DNA of 64,000 bases from Pontibacter ruber. GTDB lineage: Bacteria > Bacteroidota > Bacteroidia > Cytophagales > Hymenobacteraceae. Below are positions 19,546-29,217 of the stretch, piece after piece. Under the pieces are notes generated by a model, which was not told the DNA's origin, made no database searches, and saw only the letters and a program-made list of their open reading frames with translations. Position numbers and translations under genes: made by a program. Position 1 is the stretch's first letter, and the number at the start of each line of letters is the position of its first letter. The stretch lies in the NCBI RefSeq assembly GCF_023630205.1, contig NZ_JALPRR010000002.1, positions 1,108,899 through 1,172,898 on the forward strand. The letters are read 5' to 3'.

Positions 19546-21090
19546 TTACTCGGTCGGGCCCAGATCTTTCACCGCCGGACCGGTAATGACGCGGCCATAC
19601 GGATCGAAACGCGAGCCATGGCACGGGCAATCCCAGGAGCTTTCAACATTGTTCCAGCTAACTACACAGCCCAGGTGCGTACAGATTGCCGAACATTCGT
19701 GCCGCACTCCATCCTGGTCGCAGTACACGGCCACTTTGGTCATACCTTTGCGCATAACAGCGCCTGTACCCGGCATTAACTGCATCGGGTCATCCACCTC
19801 TCCTGCTGTTACATACTCTTTGAATTGAGCCGCCACGTTCAGGTTTTCTTTCAGGAACTCTCCGGAAGATTTCAGGCTGACACGAGCCGGGTCGTACAGC
19901 TTCTCCCACGCATTTGGCCGGCCCATGATCAGGTCCGTTATCAGCATACTGGCAATGGTGCCGTGCGTCATACCATGCCCGGAGTCGCCGGTGGCAATGT
20001 ATACATTATCCGCATCGCCCGGATTGCGGCCAATAAATCCCAGGCTGTCTACTGGTTCGTATACCTGCCCCGACCAGCGGTATACCACTTCGCCGGCCAT
20101 CGGAAATTTAACGCGCATCCAGGTTTCAAGCGCCTCGAAGTGCTTGTTCAGGTGATCGTCCTGCCCTGTCTTGTGATCTTCGCCACCTACTATAAGCAAA
20201 TCTGTACCATTGTCCCCTTCTGTTCCATCCGCTTTGCCTTTCAGCAGGCGTACGTAGTGGTATGGGTCCTGCATATCCCAGTACAAGGCATCCGGCACCT
20301 CACCGCTTCGCACAGCCGCTGCAACTACATAGGTGCGGTAAGGGGCCTGCTTGGTGTGCATGGTCACCATGTCATTAACGGGAGTGTTGGTGGCTACTAC
20401 CAGATGATTGGCAGATATTGTATGGCCGTCTTCCGATATCACCGTGATCACCGGCCCAGTCTCGAACCGCTCGATCTTGGTTTCAGTGAAGATCTGTCCT
20501 CCGTTTTCAAGTATGGCACTGCTGAGACCTGCCAGGTATTTTAACACATGAAAATGCGCCTGGTTAGGGAAGTGCAGGCAAGGCAGAGATGTTAAAGTAG
20601 GTACCGGGCTCTCTTTGCGTAGCACGACATCAAGCCAGCCTATTTTTTGAAGCGCTTCCAACTCCTGCAGGAGCTCATCTTCTTCCTTTTTGTCGTTGGC
20701 AAAAAGATAGCCGTCTACACGCGTAAAATCGCAATCGAGCGTCAGGTCTTTGATGTTCTCTTCTATTCTGTCGATAGCGCGGCCATGGCTTTGTGCTGCT
20801 TTAAGGGCTCCGTCAACACCAAACAAGCGGATCAATTCTGAAAAACGATCGTCGAGCGCGTTAGACAGGTGTGCTGTGGTGCGTTGCGTTTCGCCGCCTG
20901 CAATTTTTTTGGCTTCTACCACCACTACGCGTTTTCCTTCTTTGGCTAGCTGGTAAGCAGTTGAAATTCCTGCCATGCCGGCCCCTACCACACATACGTC
21001 ACAGGTTATATTTTCACGGAGCGGATTGGTTACTGGCATGGTAACGCCTTCTACCCACACAGGCAAGCTTGCGCCAGATTCTCTTTTCAT
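19546..21090 (-). CDS. FAD-dependent oxidoreductase with C-terminal Rieske domain
   Basis: 514 residues. An N-terminal DAO-type FAD fold ([20 protein letters not shown], then [13 protein letters not shown]) covers about residues 28-400. The C-terminal 90 residues form a Rieske [2Fe-2S] domain with CTHLGC and CPCHGSRFD as the Cys-His/Cys-His cluster ligands. This fusion is found in a family of glycine oxidase-like enzymes of unknown substrate. There is no export signal, so it probably acts in the cytoplasm. It is a single-gene unit sharing a terminator with the gene on the other strand. Confidence 0.92.
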   Translation of the reverse strand: MKRESGASLPVWVEGVTMPVTNPLRENITCDVCVVGAGMAGISTAYQLAKEGKRVVVVEAKKIAGGETQRTTAHLSNALDDRFSELIRLFGVDGALKAAQSHGRAIDRIEENIKDLTLDCDFTRVDGYLFANDKKEEDELLQELEALQKIGWLDVVLRKESPVPTLTSLPCLHFPNQAHFHVLKYLAGLSSAILENGGQIFTETKIERFETGPVITVISEDGHTISANHLVVATNTPVNDMVTMHTKQAPYRTYVVAAAVRSGEVPDALYWDMQDPYHYVRLLKGKADGTEGDNGTDLLIVGGEDHKTGQDDHLNKHFEALETWMRVKFPMAGEVVYRWSGQVYEPVDSLGFIGRNPGDADNVYIATGDSGHGMTHGTIASMLITDLIMGRPNAWEKLYDPARVSLKSSGEFLKENLNVAAQFKEYVTAGEVDDPMQLMPGTGAVMRKGMTKVAVYCDQDGVRHECSAICTHLGCVVSWNNVESSWDCPCHGSRFDPYGRVITGPAVKDLGPTE

Positions 21091-21708
21091 AGTTTTGATT
21101 TTAAGAGGCTTGAAATACGTCAGGTATCTAGTTTTGATGTATGCTACCTGACTGCTTAGGAGTACGGCGAGCTAAAACCTTATGTTGCTGCTGCTATATT
21201 CGGAGGAGTTGATAAAGGCCCAGCATCGGAATGAAATACATTTGGCAGTGCATGATGAACTAACCGTTATTGTAGTCCGCTTTAGTCGTTAGTTCATACT
21301 TACCATCCACTATAAGGCGGAAGATTGCTCGTTTACGTCAATTCCACTTTCCAGAACGAACCTATAGAAATATTATAAGCACAGTAACAGCCACTGCGTC
21401 TCCAATCATATCCTAGGACAAACTGTGTAGTCATACTAAGATTGTAAAAAAGGTAATCGAAACCCACCTGCTTTGCGAGCAAAGATTTCAGTATCTTTAG
21501 CCGGATTCGGAAAGTGCCGTATTTTTTGGTTTGTAGGAGGAACATAACCTGCAGTATATCTGGAAGCTGTAAAGAATAAGCAGCTAAATGCTATACCTGG
21601 TTACCATTTACCAAAAGTTGTACTGGTATTAGATCCGACCTTAAAACCGGACTGCAGGCGAAGCTGGCAGCAGCTGCAACCTGGTTCAATTACATTCTCT
21701 TTTTTTGG
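21091..21708. other. 618-bp non-coding stretch
   Basis: Separates two divergent genes. A 70-codon frame on the minus strand (21333-21545) has no recognisable domain and amino-acid use unlike the neighbours, so it is not called. No RNA gene or strong promoter was recognised. Confidence 0.5.
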
Positions 21709-22350
21709 ATGGAAAAACTACACACCCTGTACTATGTGCTGGAAATGGCAGGCACTTTTGCTTTTGCTATAAGCGGGGCAACAGCCGCACGAAAACGCAA
21801 CCTTGACCTTTTTGGGATCTGCGCTATTGCATTTATTGTTGCCTGCGGCGGCGGAATCATACGAGATCTTTGCATCGGTGCTACTCCACCTGCCGGAATA
21901 TCAAACTGGCAGTATTTGATTGTAGCCATTATCGCTACCGGGTTAACCGTCGGTTTATTTTCTGTTGTAGAGCGGCTCAACCGCCCGGTATTGTTTTTCG
22001 ATGCTGTAGGTTTATCCCTATTTGCCGTAACAGGTGCAGAAAAAGCGCTGCACTTCGGCCACAATGGTGAGGTAGCTGTTCTGTTGGGTATTACGACGGC
22101 TGTTGGTGGCGGTGTAATGCGCGATGTTTTACTTACGCGGGTACCTGTAATTCTGGAAAAAGAGATTTATGCTTCGGCGGCGCTTACAGCAGCTGCCATT
22201 GTTGTTTTAGGAAACTACCTGAACTGGATTTCAGGCGACTGGGTAGCGATCATAGCCTTGATTGTATGTTTTACAATACGCATCTTAGCATTGCATTACC
22301 ATTGGAACCTGCCTACACCAGTAAACAGGAAGAATAAACTAACTAAATAA
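21709..22350 (+). CDS. TRIC-type cation channel / UPF0126 membrane protein
   Basis: 213 residues, almost all hydrophobic with about seven membrane segments. Two copies of the UPF0126 repeat are visible: ACGGGIIRDL and AVGGGVMRDVLL, each with the conserved GGGxxRD turn. Bacterial members form trimeric potassium channels in structural studies, and some (YicG/YadS group) have been linked to glycine transport. Which applies here cannot be decided. The C-terminus is short and basic. It appears to be a single-gene unit. Confidence 0.87.
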   Translation: MEKLHTLYYVLEMAGTFAFAISGATAARKRNLDLFGICAIAFIVACGGGIIRDLCIGATPPAGISNWQYLIVAIIATGLTVGLFSVVERLNRPVLFFDAVGLSLFAVTGAEKALHFGHNGEVAVLLGITTAVGGGVMRDVLLTRVPVILEKEIYASAALTAAAIVVLGNYLNWISGDWVAIIALIVCFTIRILALHYHWNLPTPVNRKNKLTK

Positions 22351-22493
22351 TACCCTGTAAATTTTCACTGTTAAACCTGAATGCGGCAAAGCATATACTA
22401 AGGTATGGCAACGCTAATACTTTGATACAGCCTGATTAAAGGCAGGAAGAGATTCAGCTTAACTTCATGTTAAAATAACATAACAGACACCAC

Positions 22494-22850
22494 ATGCAAA
22501 CCGCACCTGAAACTACAGAAACGATCTCCTGGCAACATTTTGATCAGACAGATATTCGTGTGGGAACGATCGTTGAAGTAAATGATTTTCCGGAGGCACG
22601 AAAACCTGCCTACAAACTGCTGGTAGACCTGGGTCCGTTAGGTCTGAAAAGATCCAGTGCACAGATCACGAAACTTTATACCAAAGAAGAACTGGTAGGC
22701 AAGCAGGTGCTCTGCGTAACCAATCTCGGTAAAAAGCAGATCGGGAAGTATATTTCGGAGGTACTGGTAACCGGCTTTGAAGATGAAAACAAGGATATTG
22801 TACTAGCACAGCCTGCCTCTAAAGTTCCAAACGGAAGCAAGCTTATGTAA
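22494..22850 (+). CDS. csaA: CsaA-like tRNA-binding-domain protein
   Basis: 118 residues, essentially one OB-fold tRNA-binding domain: DIRVGTIVEVNDFPEARKPA near the N-terminus, then SSAQITKLY and VTNLGKKQIGKYISEVLVTG. CsaA proteins are homodimers that bind RNA and were first described as secretion-related chaperones. The same fold occurs at the C-terminus of methionyl-tRNA synthetase, but no synthetase is fused or adjacent here. Confidence 0.88.
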   Translation: MQTAPETTETISWQHFDQTDIRVGTIVEVNDFPEARKPAYKLLVDLGPLGLKRSSAQITKLYTKEELVGKQVLCVTNLGKKQIGKYISEVLVTGFEDENKDIVLAQPASKVPNGSKLM

Positions 22851-22910
22851 AAGGCAAAACGTCAGGTAAGTTGAAAACGCCTGCCAATACAGAGAGCTGA
22901 TGTATTGCTA

Positions 22911-23309
22911 TTATTGCGAACGTTCCATTCCGGCAGAAGTATCTGCCGGAACTGGCTCCTGTCCTGCCTGTACCCGCGCCTTTGATTCGCGCACACTTAG
23001 TGTGTCAATGATGATCTCATACAGCTTGTCCATTTCCTTCAGATTGTCCAGGTAATAGTTGTAGGTATCCCTGAACTCCTGTTCTGAAATCTTGTGCTTT
23101 TTGAGTATCTGCTGCTGTAAGTAGTTGAAGGTCATCAGGGCTGTGTCCGGGTACACTACCTGGTGCTCAACGGTTGCCTCGGCGGTGTGCACGTCTGCCA
23201 GTATCTGTATCATCTTGTCACGCGAAAGCAGATGCTCCGGTTTTTGTTGTTCTTCCTGGCTGCACCCCAGCAGGGTCAGGCAAAAAAGTATGTAGAAAAG
23301 TCTTTTCAC
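22911..23309 (-). CDS. DUF4296 lipoprotein
   Basis: 132 residues. A signal peptide with lipobox (LTLLGC, lipidated Cys16) is followed by the DUF4296 core: LSRDKMIQILADVHTAEATV and FNYLQQQILKKHKISEQEF. This Bacteroidota family of unknown function is often found beside unrelated conserved genes. It is divergent from the DUF58/Bat block, 58 bp away. The protein is probably anchored to a membrane facing the periplasm. Confidence 0.85.
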   Translation of the reverse strand: MKRLFYILFCLTLLGCSQEEQQKPEHLLSRDKMIQILADVHTAEATVEHQVVYPDTALMTFNYLQQQILKKHKISEQEFRDTYNYYLDNLKEMDKLYEIIIDTLSVRESKARVQAGQEPVPADTSAGMERSQ

Positions 23310-23367
23310 GGATGTAAATTACGGGAATATGTCCTAATTTTAAAATCTGACGCGAGGGCACCAGGCA

Positions 23368-24249
23368 ATGAAAGAGCTTGTACAGAAGCTGCGAAAATAC
23401 GAAATACGCATCAGGAAGGCAATCAACACCCAGATGCAGGGCGATTTCCACTCCGTGTTTAAAGGCAACGGGTTGGAATTCGACGACGTGCGCGCTTACC
23501 AGTACGGCGACGATGTGCGTTCTATTGACTGGAACGTATCGGCCAAAGGCCATGGCACTTTTGTAAAAACATACCGCGAGGAAAAAGAGCAATCAGTCTT
23601 TCTCATGCTTGACGTGAGTGCTTCCCAGACAATAGGCACAGGTAAACAACAAAAGATAGACGTAGGCAAAGAGATATGCGGTGTGCTGGCACTATCTGCA
23701 GCTCGTCAGCAAAGCCAGATCGGCATTATCTGTATCAGCGATCAGAAAGAGAAATACATCCGGCCGGCCAAAGGCATCGAGCAGGCTTATACCATCATAA
23801 AAGCGCTTTCGGAGCTGCAGCCAAAATCTTCTAAAACTAATCTTGCTGCGGGCATCAAACTCACACTCGATATCATCAAACGGAGGAGCATCGTTTTGCT
23901 TATCTCCGACTTTATTGATGTTAACTACGAAAAAGAACTGGCCATGCTTGCCAAACGGCACGATCTTATCGTGATACAGTTGCAGGACCTGCGCGAAAGA
24001 AAAATTCCAGGACTTGGTATTGTGCCCGTTGTAGACAAGGAGTCAGGTCGTACGGTGTGGCTGAATACGTCCGGTGAAGACTTCCAGCTACGCTACTTTA
24101 CCCAATATGCGCACAACCAGAACAAGGTGGTGCGCATCTGCCAGAAGTACCAGGCCAATTACCTTGCCATACAGACCAACGAGGACTATGTGCCACAGTT
24201 GGTTAATTTATTCAGGCTCCGGAACAAGACATCGAAAAAGAGTGCGTAA
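23368..24249 (+). CDS. DUF58 protein of the Bat cluster
   Basis: 293 residues. The DUF58 signature RSIDWNVSAKGHGTFVKTY lies at about 50-70, followed by a von Willebrand A-like fold with a MIDAS-type motif (LMLDVSASQ). In Bacteroidota such proteins sit between a MoxR ATPase and BatA/BatB. Here no moxR gene lies directly upstream. The stop codon overlaps the next gene's GTG start, which indicates translational coupling. The molecular role in the Bat system is not established. Confidence 0.88.
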   Translation: MKELVQKLRKYEIRIRKAINTQMQGDFHSVFKGNGLEFDDVRAYQYGDDVRSIDWNVSAKGHGTFVKTYREEKEQSVFLMLDVSASQTIGTGKQQKIDVGKEICGVLALSAARQQSQIGIICISDQKEKYIRPAKGIEQAYTIIKALSELQPKSSKTNLAAGIKLTLDIIKRRSIVLLISDFIDVNYEKELAMLAKRHDLIVIQLQDLRERKIPGLGIVPVVDKESGRTVWLNTSGEDFQLRYFTQYAHNQNKVVRICQKYQANYLAIQTNEDYVPQLVNLFRLRNKTSKKSA

Positions 24250-25159
24250 CCTGACCTTTTTTATACTTTTATACTTGTTTTCGTGGTCGTCGGCCTTAGG
24301 TCAGCAGGTGCCGCAACCTGTCGGCCACTTCAGCCGCGACACGGTAAAGCTGGGCGAACTTGTACAGTATACGCTGGTACATCATCACCCTTCTGCCCAG
24401 GAAGTCGTTCTTCCCGACTCGAACTACACGTTTGCTCCCTTTGAGTTTGTGCGCAAGCGCTTCTATCCTACCGTTACCAAAGGCGGTATCAGTACAGATA
24501 GCGCCGTGTACACTTTGCGTACTTTTGAAACCGAACCCGTACAGCAACTTGCTCTGCCGGTGTATGTGCTGCAGGGCAAAGATACGGCAGAAGTGCTGGC
24601 TCGCCCGGATGCCGTCGTACTTCGGCAATTGGTGAAGCAGGTAAACGACCCGCTGCAATTCAGGTCAGACACAAAGCTGGTCCCGGTTGAGGAACGCTTT
24701 AACTGGCCTGTCTTAATCCTTTGGCTTACTTCGGTTTTTGCATTTTTTGGTTTGATCTGGATCATCTTCGGGCAGGCTATCAGGATAAAGTTTAAACTGT
24801 ACCGCCTGCGCAAAGACCACCTGTATTTTACCTCCCGCTACTCTTCTCATGTAGACCGCTTTGTGAAATCAGGCTCCTCGCAAAGTATGGAGAAGGCAGT
24901 ATCGTTATGGAAAAATTACCTGACCAAGCTGGAGCGAAGTGCCATCAACTCCTTCACGACAAAAGAAATCGTGTTGTTCTACCACGACGATGAGGAAGTA
25001 AACACCGCGCTTCGCCTCTGCGACAAGGCCATTTACGGTAACCTGCTTACAGAGGCCGACAAAGAGACCAGCGAGGCCCTGCACATGTTGCGCCGTTTTG
25101 CTAAACGCCGCTACAAAACGCAACGAGAATTTACCCGAAATGCTAAAAATAAGCGATGA
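24242..25159 (+). CDS. BatD-like membrane protein of the Bat cluster
   Basis: 305 residues from a GTG at 24242 that overlaps the previous stop codon by 8 bp. This start gives a good signal peptide (FFILLYLFSWSSALGQ); longer frames from 24074 lie inside the upstream gene and are rejected. A periplasmic beta-rich part (about 20-160) is followed by one transmembrane helix (VLILWLTSVFAFFGLIWIIF) and a basic cytoplasmic tail. No Pfam family is recognised with certainty; position between DUF58 and BatA suggests a partner of those proteins. Confidence 0.75.
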   Translation: MRNLTFFILLYLFSWSSALGQQVPQPVGHFSRDTVKLGELVQYTLVHHHPSAQEVVLPDSNYTFAPFEFVRKRFYPTVTKGGISTDSAVYTLRTFETEPVQQLALPVYVLQGKDTAEVLARPDAVVLRQLVKQVNDPLQFRSDTKLVPVEERFNWPVLILWLTSVFAFFGLIWIIFGQAIRIKFKLYRLRKDHLYFTSRYSSHVDRFVKSGSSQSMEKAVSLWKNYLTKLERSAINSFTTKEIVLFYHDDEEVNTALRLCDKAIYGNLLTEADKETSEALHMLRRFAKRRYKTQREFTRNAKNKR

Positions 25160-25160
25160 C

Positions 25161-26192
25161 ATGTTGGATTGGCTGAACCTGGAGTGGTTCAGTTACAGCA
25201 CCCTGCGCTCCTTCGATTGGGTATACCCGGCTGTGCTCTACGCATTGCCAGTGGTACCGCTGTTGTTTTTGCTTAAATGGCTCTTTACGCTCAACACCCG
25301 CAACCGGCTCGATATGGCCATGTTTGAAGGTAAAATGCAGTGGCAATGGACGAGCCTGCTCCGCTTCTTGCCTGACCTTGCATTTATCCTTTTCATCATG
25401 CTGGTGCTGGTGGCTTTGGCAAGGCCTCAGCGTGTGAACGAGCAGGTAGAACAAACAGCTGAAGGCATTGATATAGTTGTAGTAATGGACGTGTCCGGTT
25501 CTATGGAGCTAAAGGACTTTAACCCCAGTCGCCTGGATGCCGCCAAAGATGTAGCGCTGAATTTTATTGATGGCCGTGTACAGGACCGTATAGGGCTGGT
25601 TGTATTTGCCGGCGATGCATACTCTGTTGCCCCGCTCACAACCGACTATCAGCTGCTCCGTGAAAGTATAAAATCCATCACGTTTAAGATGATTCCCAAC
25701 GACGGGACAGCAATTGGCAGCGCACTGGCGATCGCGATCAACCGCATGCGCGATTCCGATGCGAAAAGCAAAGTAGCCATTCTCATCAGCGACGGTGAAA
25801 ATACAGCCGGCAGCCTGGACCCGATCATGGCAGCACGGCTGGCTTATGCCCACAACATCAAAATTTATACTATAGGTATAGGCAAAGACGGCGAAGTGCC
25901 TTATGATGTGGATGATAAAGGTAATATACTGTATGTCGAAACTGAGATGGACGAGACAACCTTACGTGAGATTGCGCGCATCGGGGAAGGACGTTTTTTC
26001 AGGGCAGACAGCAAGGACGCGCTGCAGGAAATCTTCCGGAACATAAACCTTTACGAGCGAACCGAAGTAAGCGAAAAGCGCTTCCGTGACACACAAGACC
26101 ACTACCAGGTATACCTGAAATGGGCAATTTTTATGTTGCTGATCTGGATGTTACTGAAGAACACATTTGTTACCAACGTACTGGAAGACTAG
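25161..26192 (+). CDS. batA: BatA-like VWA-domain membrane protein
   Basis: 343 residues from the ATG at 25161, one base after the previous stop codon; an ATG at 25140 is an alternative that would overlap by 20 bp. Two N-terminal membrane segments (VLYALPVVPLLFLLKWLF; LAFILFIMLVLVALA) precede a VWA domain with a complete MIDAS (DVSGSMELKDF, later DGTAIG and ISDGENTAG), and a final helix anchors the C-terminus. BatA was first linked to aerotolerance in Bacteroides; its mechanism is unclear. The BatB, C and E genes that usually follow are not here. Confidence 0.9.
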   Translation: MLDWLNLEWFSYSTLRSFDWVYPAVLYALPVVPLLFLLKWLFTLNTRNRLDMAMFEGKMQWQWTSLLRFLPDLAFILFIMLVLVALARPQRVNEQVEQTAEGIDIVVVMDVSGSMELKDFNPSRLDAAKDVALNFIDGRVQDRIGLVVFAGDAYSVAPLTTDYQLLRESIKSITFKMIPNDGTAIGSALAIAINRMRDSDAKSKVAILISDGENTAGSLDPIMAARLAYAHNIKIYTIGIGKDGEVPYDVDDKGNILYVETEMDETTLREIARIGEGRFFRADSKDALQEIFRNINLYERTEVSEKRFRDTQDHYQVYLKWAIFMLLIWMLLKNTFVTNVLED

Positions 26193-26304
26193 GATAGTTA
26201 GAAAGTTAAATAGTTTAGGAGTTAGAAAGGTGAAGTATGGCTGATATGAATTAGCAATTTAACTTTCCAACAATTCGCTTAGAACAACTAATACAGATAA
26301 AACT

Positions 26305-26994
26305 ATGTCCACGATTGCAGATAACATTTTATACTTTGACGAAAGGCTGCGCAACACCCCCTGCCGGCTTGTAGCTGTAACCAAAACACATCCTGTCGAA
26401 AAGATCATGGAGGCTTATGATGCAGGACACCGGCTGTTCGGCGAAAATAAAGTACAGGAGCTGGTCGAGAAACGGGAGCAACTACCCCACGACATTGCCT
26501 GGCACCTGATCGGCCATCTGCAAACAAATAAGGTAAAGTATATCGCTTCTTTCATCGATACCATCCAATCGGTAGATAGCCTGAAGTTGCTGGCAGAGAT
26601 CAACCGCAGGGCTGAGCAGGTCAACAGAACTTTCCCTGTTAACTGCATGCTGCAGATCTCGATAGCCGATGAAGAAACAAAGTATGGAATGGACTACGAA
26701 GAGGCCGTGGCGCTGCTGCAGTCAGACGAGTACCGCAACATGCATTACATCCGGATAACAGGCGTGATGGGCATAGCCACCAACACAGATGACCAGGAAA
26801 AATTGCGCCAGGAATTTCGTTACCTGCGCAGCTGCTTCGAAAAACTGCGGGATACGTTCTTCATCTCAAACCCGGACTTCCGCGAGATCTCCATGGGTAT
26901 GACCTCCGATTGGGAACTGGCCCTGGAAGAAGGGAGCACCATGATTCGGGTAGGAAGCGGAATCTTCGGAGCGAGGAATTACCTGAAAAAGTAA
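26305..26994 (+). CDS. YggS-family PLP-binding protein (PLP homeostasis)
   Basis: 229 residues. Lys27 in LVAVTKTHP is the PLP-linking lysine. Other family motifs: FGENKVQELVEK, WHLIGHLQTNKVKYI and ISMGMTSDWELALEEGSTMIRVGSGIFG. This alanine-racemase-like barrel binds pyridoxal phosphate without known catalysis and keeps the vitamin B6 pool balanced. It stands alone after the Bat cluster. Confidence 0.95.
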   Translation: MSTIADNILYFDERLRNTPCRLVAVTKTHPVEKIMEAYDAGHRLFGENKVQELVEKREQLPHDIAWHLIGHLQTNKVKYIASFIDTIQSVDSLKLLAEINRRAEQVNRTFPVNCMLQISIADEETKYGMDYEEAVALLQSDEYRNMHYIRITGVMGIATNTDDQEKLRQEFRYLRSCFEKLRDTFFISNPDFREISMGMTSDWELALEEGSTMIRVGSGIFGARNYLKK

Positions 26995-27089
26995 AGCTGT
27001 GTTGCTTTGCAAAAGCTTATCTAGGTAGTTTGCTAAACGTAGGAAATATGTTTTGCAGTTTCTAAGTATAGATATAGGGAACATGCAGT

Positions 27090-28019
27090 ATGCACCTTCG
27101 ACAGATTTTCGCTTTCGTTATACTTTGTTTGGCTTATACTTCAGCCGGTTTGCCTCCCCTTATGGCTCAGACTCCTGCATTTAAGAAAGACCTTCCACAA
27201 CTACCCACTTTCGACACCGAAGGGCACCGGGGCGCTCGCGGCCTGCTGCCTGAAAATACCATCCCGGCCATGATCAAGGCGTTAGAACTTGGTGTAACAA
27301 CACTGGAGATGGATACGCACATCACAAAAGATGGTCAGGTTATACTTTCACACGATCCCTACATCAATCGGGAGCATGAACTGCTACCCAATGGACACGA
27401 AATTACGGTTAAAGACAAGAAAAAGTATGTGCTCTATCAGCTCGATTATGATAAGGTGAAGGCTTTTGACGCAGGGTCTAAACAACACCCAAAGTTTCCG
27501 GATCAACAAACCCTTGCAACCTACAAGCCCCTGCTTTCAGAGGTCATCGATTCAGTGCAGGCTTATATCAAGAAGCACCAGTTGCCGCAGGTGTTCTACA
27601 ACATCGAAACCAAAACGAAGCCTTCAACAGATGGAAAATACCACCCAGAGCCTAAGCAGTTTATAAAGCTGTTGATGGATGTACTGGAGGAGAAAGAAAT
27701 CAGGCAATGGGTGATCATCCAATCGTTTGATGTACGTACGCTGCAGGTGCTACACGATAAATATCCGCACATGCGCACATCGCTTTTAGTAGAGAACCTG
27801 AAAGGTCTGGAGCGCAACCTACAGAGTTTGGGATTTAACCCTGACATCTACAGCCCTTACTACAAACTTGTGATACCAAAACTGATAGAAAATTGCCACT
27901 GCCTCGGCATTAAAGTTATTCCCTGGACAGTGAATAACCTTGAGGAAATGAAGCAGTTAAAAGCAGCAGGCGTCGACGGCCTTATTTCAGACTATCCAAA
28001 TCTGTTCAAGGAACTATGA
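27090..28019 (+). CDS. Secreted glycerophosphodiester phosphodiesterase
   Basis: 309 residues. Signal peptide (IFAFVILCLAYTSAGLPPLM, cleavage near AQ) followed by a GDPD TIM barrel. The catalytic HRGARGLLPENT motif, the metal ligands in LEMDTHITKDG and the second histidine in VILSHDP are present. It splits deacylated phospholipids into glycerol-3-phosphate and an alcohol, probably in the periplasm. No glycerol transport genes adjoin it. Confidence 0.93.
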   Translation: MHLRQIFAFVILCLAYTSAGLPPLMAQTPAFKKDLPQLPTFDTEGHRGARGLLPENTIPAMIKALELGVTTLEMDTHITKDGQVILSHDPYINREHELLPNGHEITVKDKKKYVLYQLDYDKVKAFDAGSKQHPKFPDQQTLATYKPLLSEVIDSVQAYIKKHQLPQVFYNIETKTKPSTDGKYHPEPKQFIKLLMDVLEEKEIRQWVIIQSFDVRTLQVLHDKYPHMRTSLLVENLKGLERNLQSLGFNPDIYSPYYKLVIPKLIENCHCLGIKVIPWTVNNLEEMKQLKAAGVDGLISDYPNLFKEL

Positions 28020-28191
28020 TTTTCTGAAATAAAATAAGTAATTGTAAAAAGGAAGAGAACAAAACTATAATTATTCTAATACGTTTTAAGGCTTATTCCT
28101 TCCCGTACGTTTATATAGTATCAATTATGATACCCTTAGGTAAGTATACCTGGTGGGCATTAACTTTATGAATCGCTAAACTGCTAACAAC

Positions 28192-28644
28192 ATGCAACAA
28201 GAATCCAGGGACATTGAAAAGAGATACCAGGACTTTATAACAGAGGTAGTGGAAACAGAAACTGTCTGGGGATTGACCCACGAGGACACCTGGGCAACCT
28301 CCAGTTCTTATGAGTTCGAGGATACGGAAGTTATACTTTTCTGGTCTGACAAAGCTGGTGCTGCTGCCTGCGCAGAAGACGACTGGGCCGAGTACGAACC
28401 TGAATCAATCTCGCTAGTGGAGTTTCTGGAAAACTGGTGTGTTGGCATGTATGGCGATGAACTGCTGTTAGGCGCGAACTGGAACACCGACCTGACCGGT
28501 AAGGAAGTAGAGCCACTGGTAATAGCCCTGGAAATTATAAATGAGCTGAAAGAGCATGGTAAATCGCTGGAGTTTACCCAATATGACAGTCAGGAGGAAT
28601 TCGAAGAGCAGGTGATCGAAGCGCTGGAAGGCGGCGAAGAATAA
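28192..28644 (+). CDS. DUF2750 acidic protein
   Basis: 150 residues, strongly acidic. The DUF2750 pattern is visible in YQDFITEVVETETVWGL and EVILFWSDKAGAAACAEDDW, followed by the ENWCVGMYGDELLLGANW segment. It is a cytoplasmic family with no known function, often seen in bacteria as a lone gene like this one. Confidence 0.8.
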   Translation: MQQESRDIEKRYQDFITEVVETETVWGLTHEDTWATSSSYEFEDTEVILFWSDKAGAAACAEDDWAEYEPESISLVEFLENWCVGMYGDELLLGANWNTDLTGKEVEPLVIALEIINELKEHGKSLEFTQYDSQEEFEEQVIEALEGGEE

Positions 28645-28756
28645 GCACTACATCATGACTTTTTGATTAATCCGGAGAAAAGTAAGTAAAATTACACCTG
28701 CAGCTATACCTTTGCTGCTTTCCGTAGGATTGATCAAACTTTAAAATTCCGATACC

Positions 28757-29134
28757 TTGACGCAAAAAGCCATACTTCTTATTGCCAGTGCACTAGGCGC
28801 CCTTTCTGTTATGATTGGCGCTTTCGGAGCTCATGCACTTGCCCCCTTGCTGCAGGCCACCAACCGCACCGACACGTTCGAAACGGCGGTAAAATACCAG
28901 ATGTATCATACCCTGGCACTGTTGGCTGTTGGCTTGCTCCTTTTCCGCGTAGAACATCCGGCCCTTCAGATAGCTGCCTGGGGCTTCTTTATCGGCATCC
29001 TTATTTTCTCAGGCTCGCTTTACATACTTTGCCTGACGGGCGTTACCTGGCTGGGTGCGATTACGCCCATCGGAGGCACGGCTATGATTGTGGGCTGGGG
29101 AGCCTTGTTTTATGCGATCCTGAAGGCGCTGTAA
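28757..29134 (+). CDS. DUF423 small membrane protein
   Basis: 125 residues from a TTG start. Four hydrophobic helices, with the family signature IGAFGAHAL near the N-terminus, TAVKYQMYHTLALLAVG in the middle and a Gly-rich end (ITPIGGTAMIVGW). This is the E. coli YgdD family, of unknown function, in the inner membrane. TTG is used because no ATG fits before the conserved first helix. Confidence 0.88.
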   Translation: MTQKAILLIASALGALSVMIGAFGAHALAPLLQATNRTDTFETAVKYQMYHTLALLAVGLLLFRVEHPALQIAAWGFFIGILIFSGSLYILCLTGVTWLGAITPIGGTAMIVGWGALFYAILKAL

Positions 29135-29166
29135 GACTTTAAACTCAGCTACATTTGAAGTAAGTA

Positions 29167-29193
29167 TAAAAAAAGCCCCGCCTAAGCGGGGCT
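29167..29193 (-). terminator. Terminator of the minus-strand DUF1573 gene
   Basis: An 8-bp GC stem (AGCCCCGC / GCGGGGCT) with CTAA loop and an A-rich run on its left, which becomes a U-tract for minus-strand transcripts. It also separates the convergent DUF423 gene. Confidence 0.85.
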
Positions 29194-29217
29194 TCTAAGT
29201 TTTACGGCTGCTTTGGC

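Noticed and set aside
21333..21545. 70-codon minus-strand frame in the 21-kb gap
   Set aside because: No domain, no promoter box or ribosome site, and residue use unlike that of neighbouring genes.
24074..24241. Longer N-terminus for the BatD-like gene
   Set aside because: It would lie wholly in the DUF58 gene; the GTG at 24242 gives a signal peptide and coupling.
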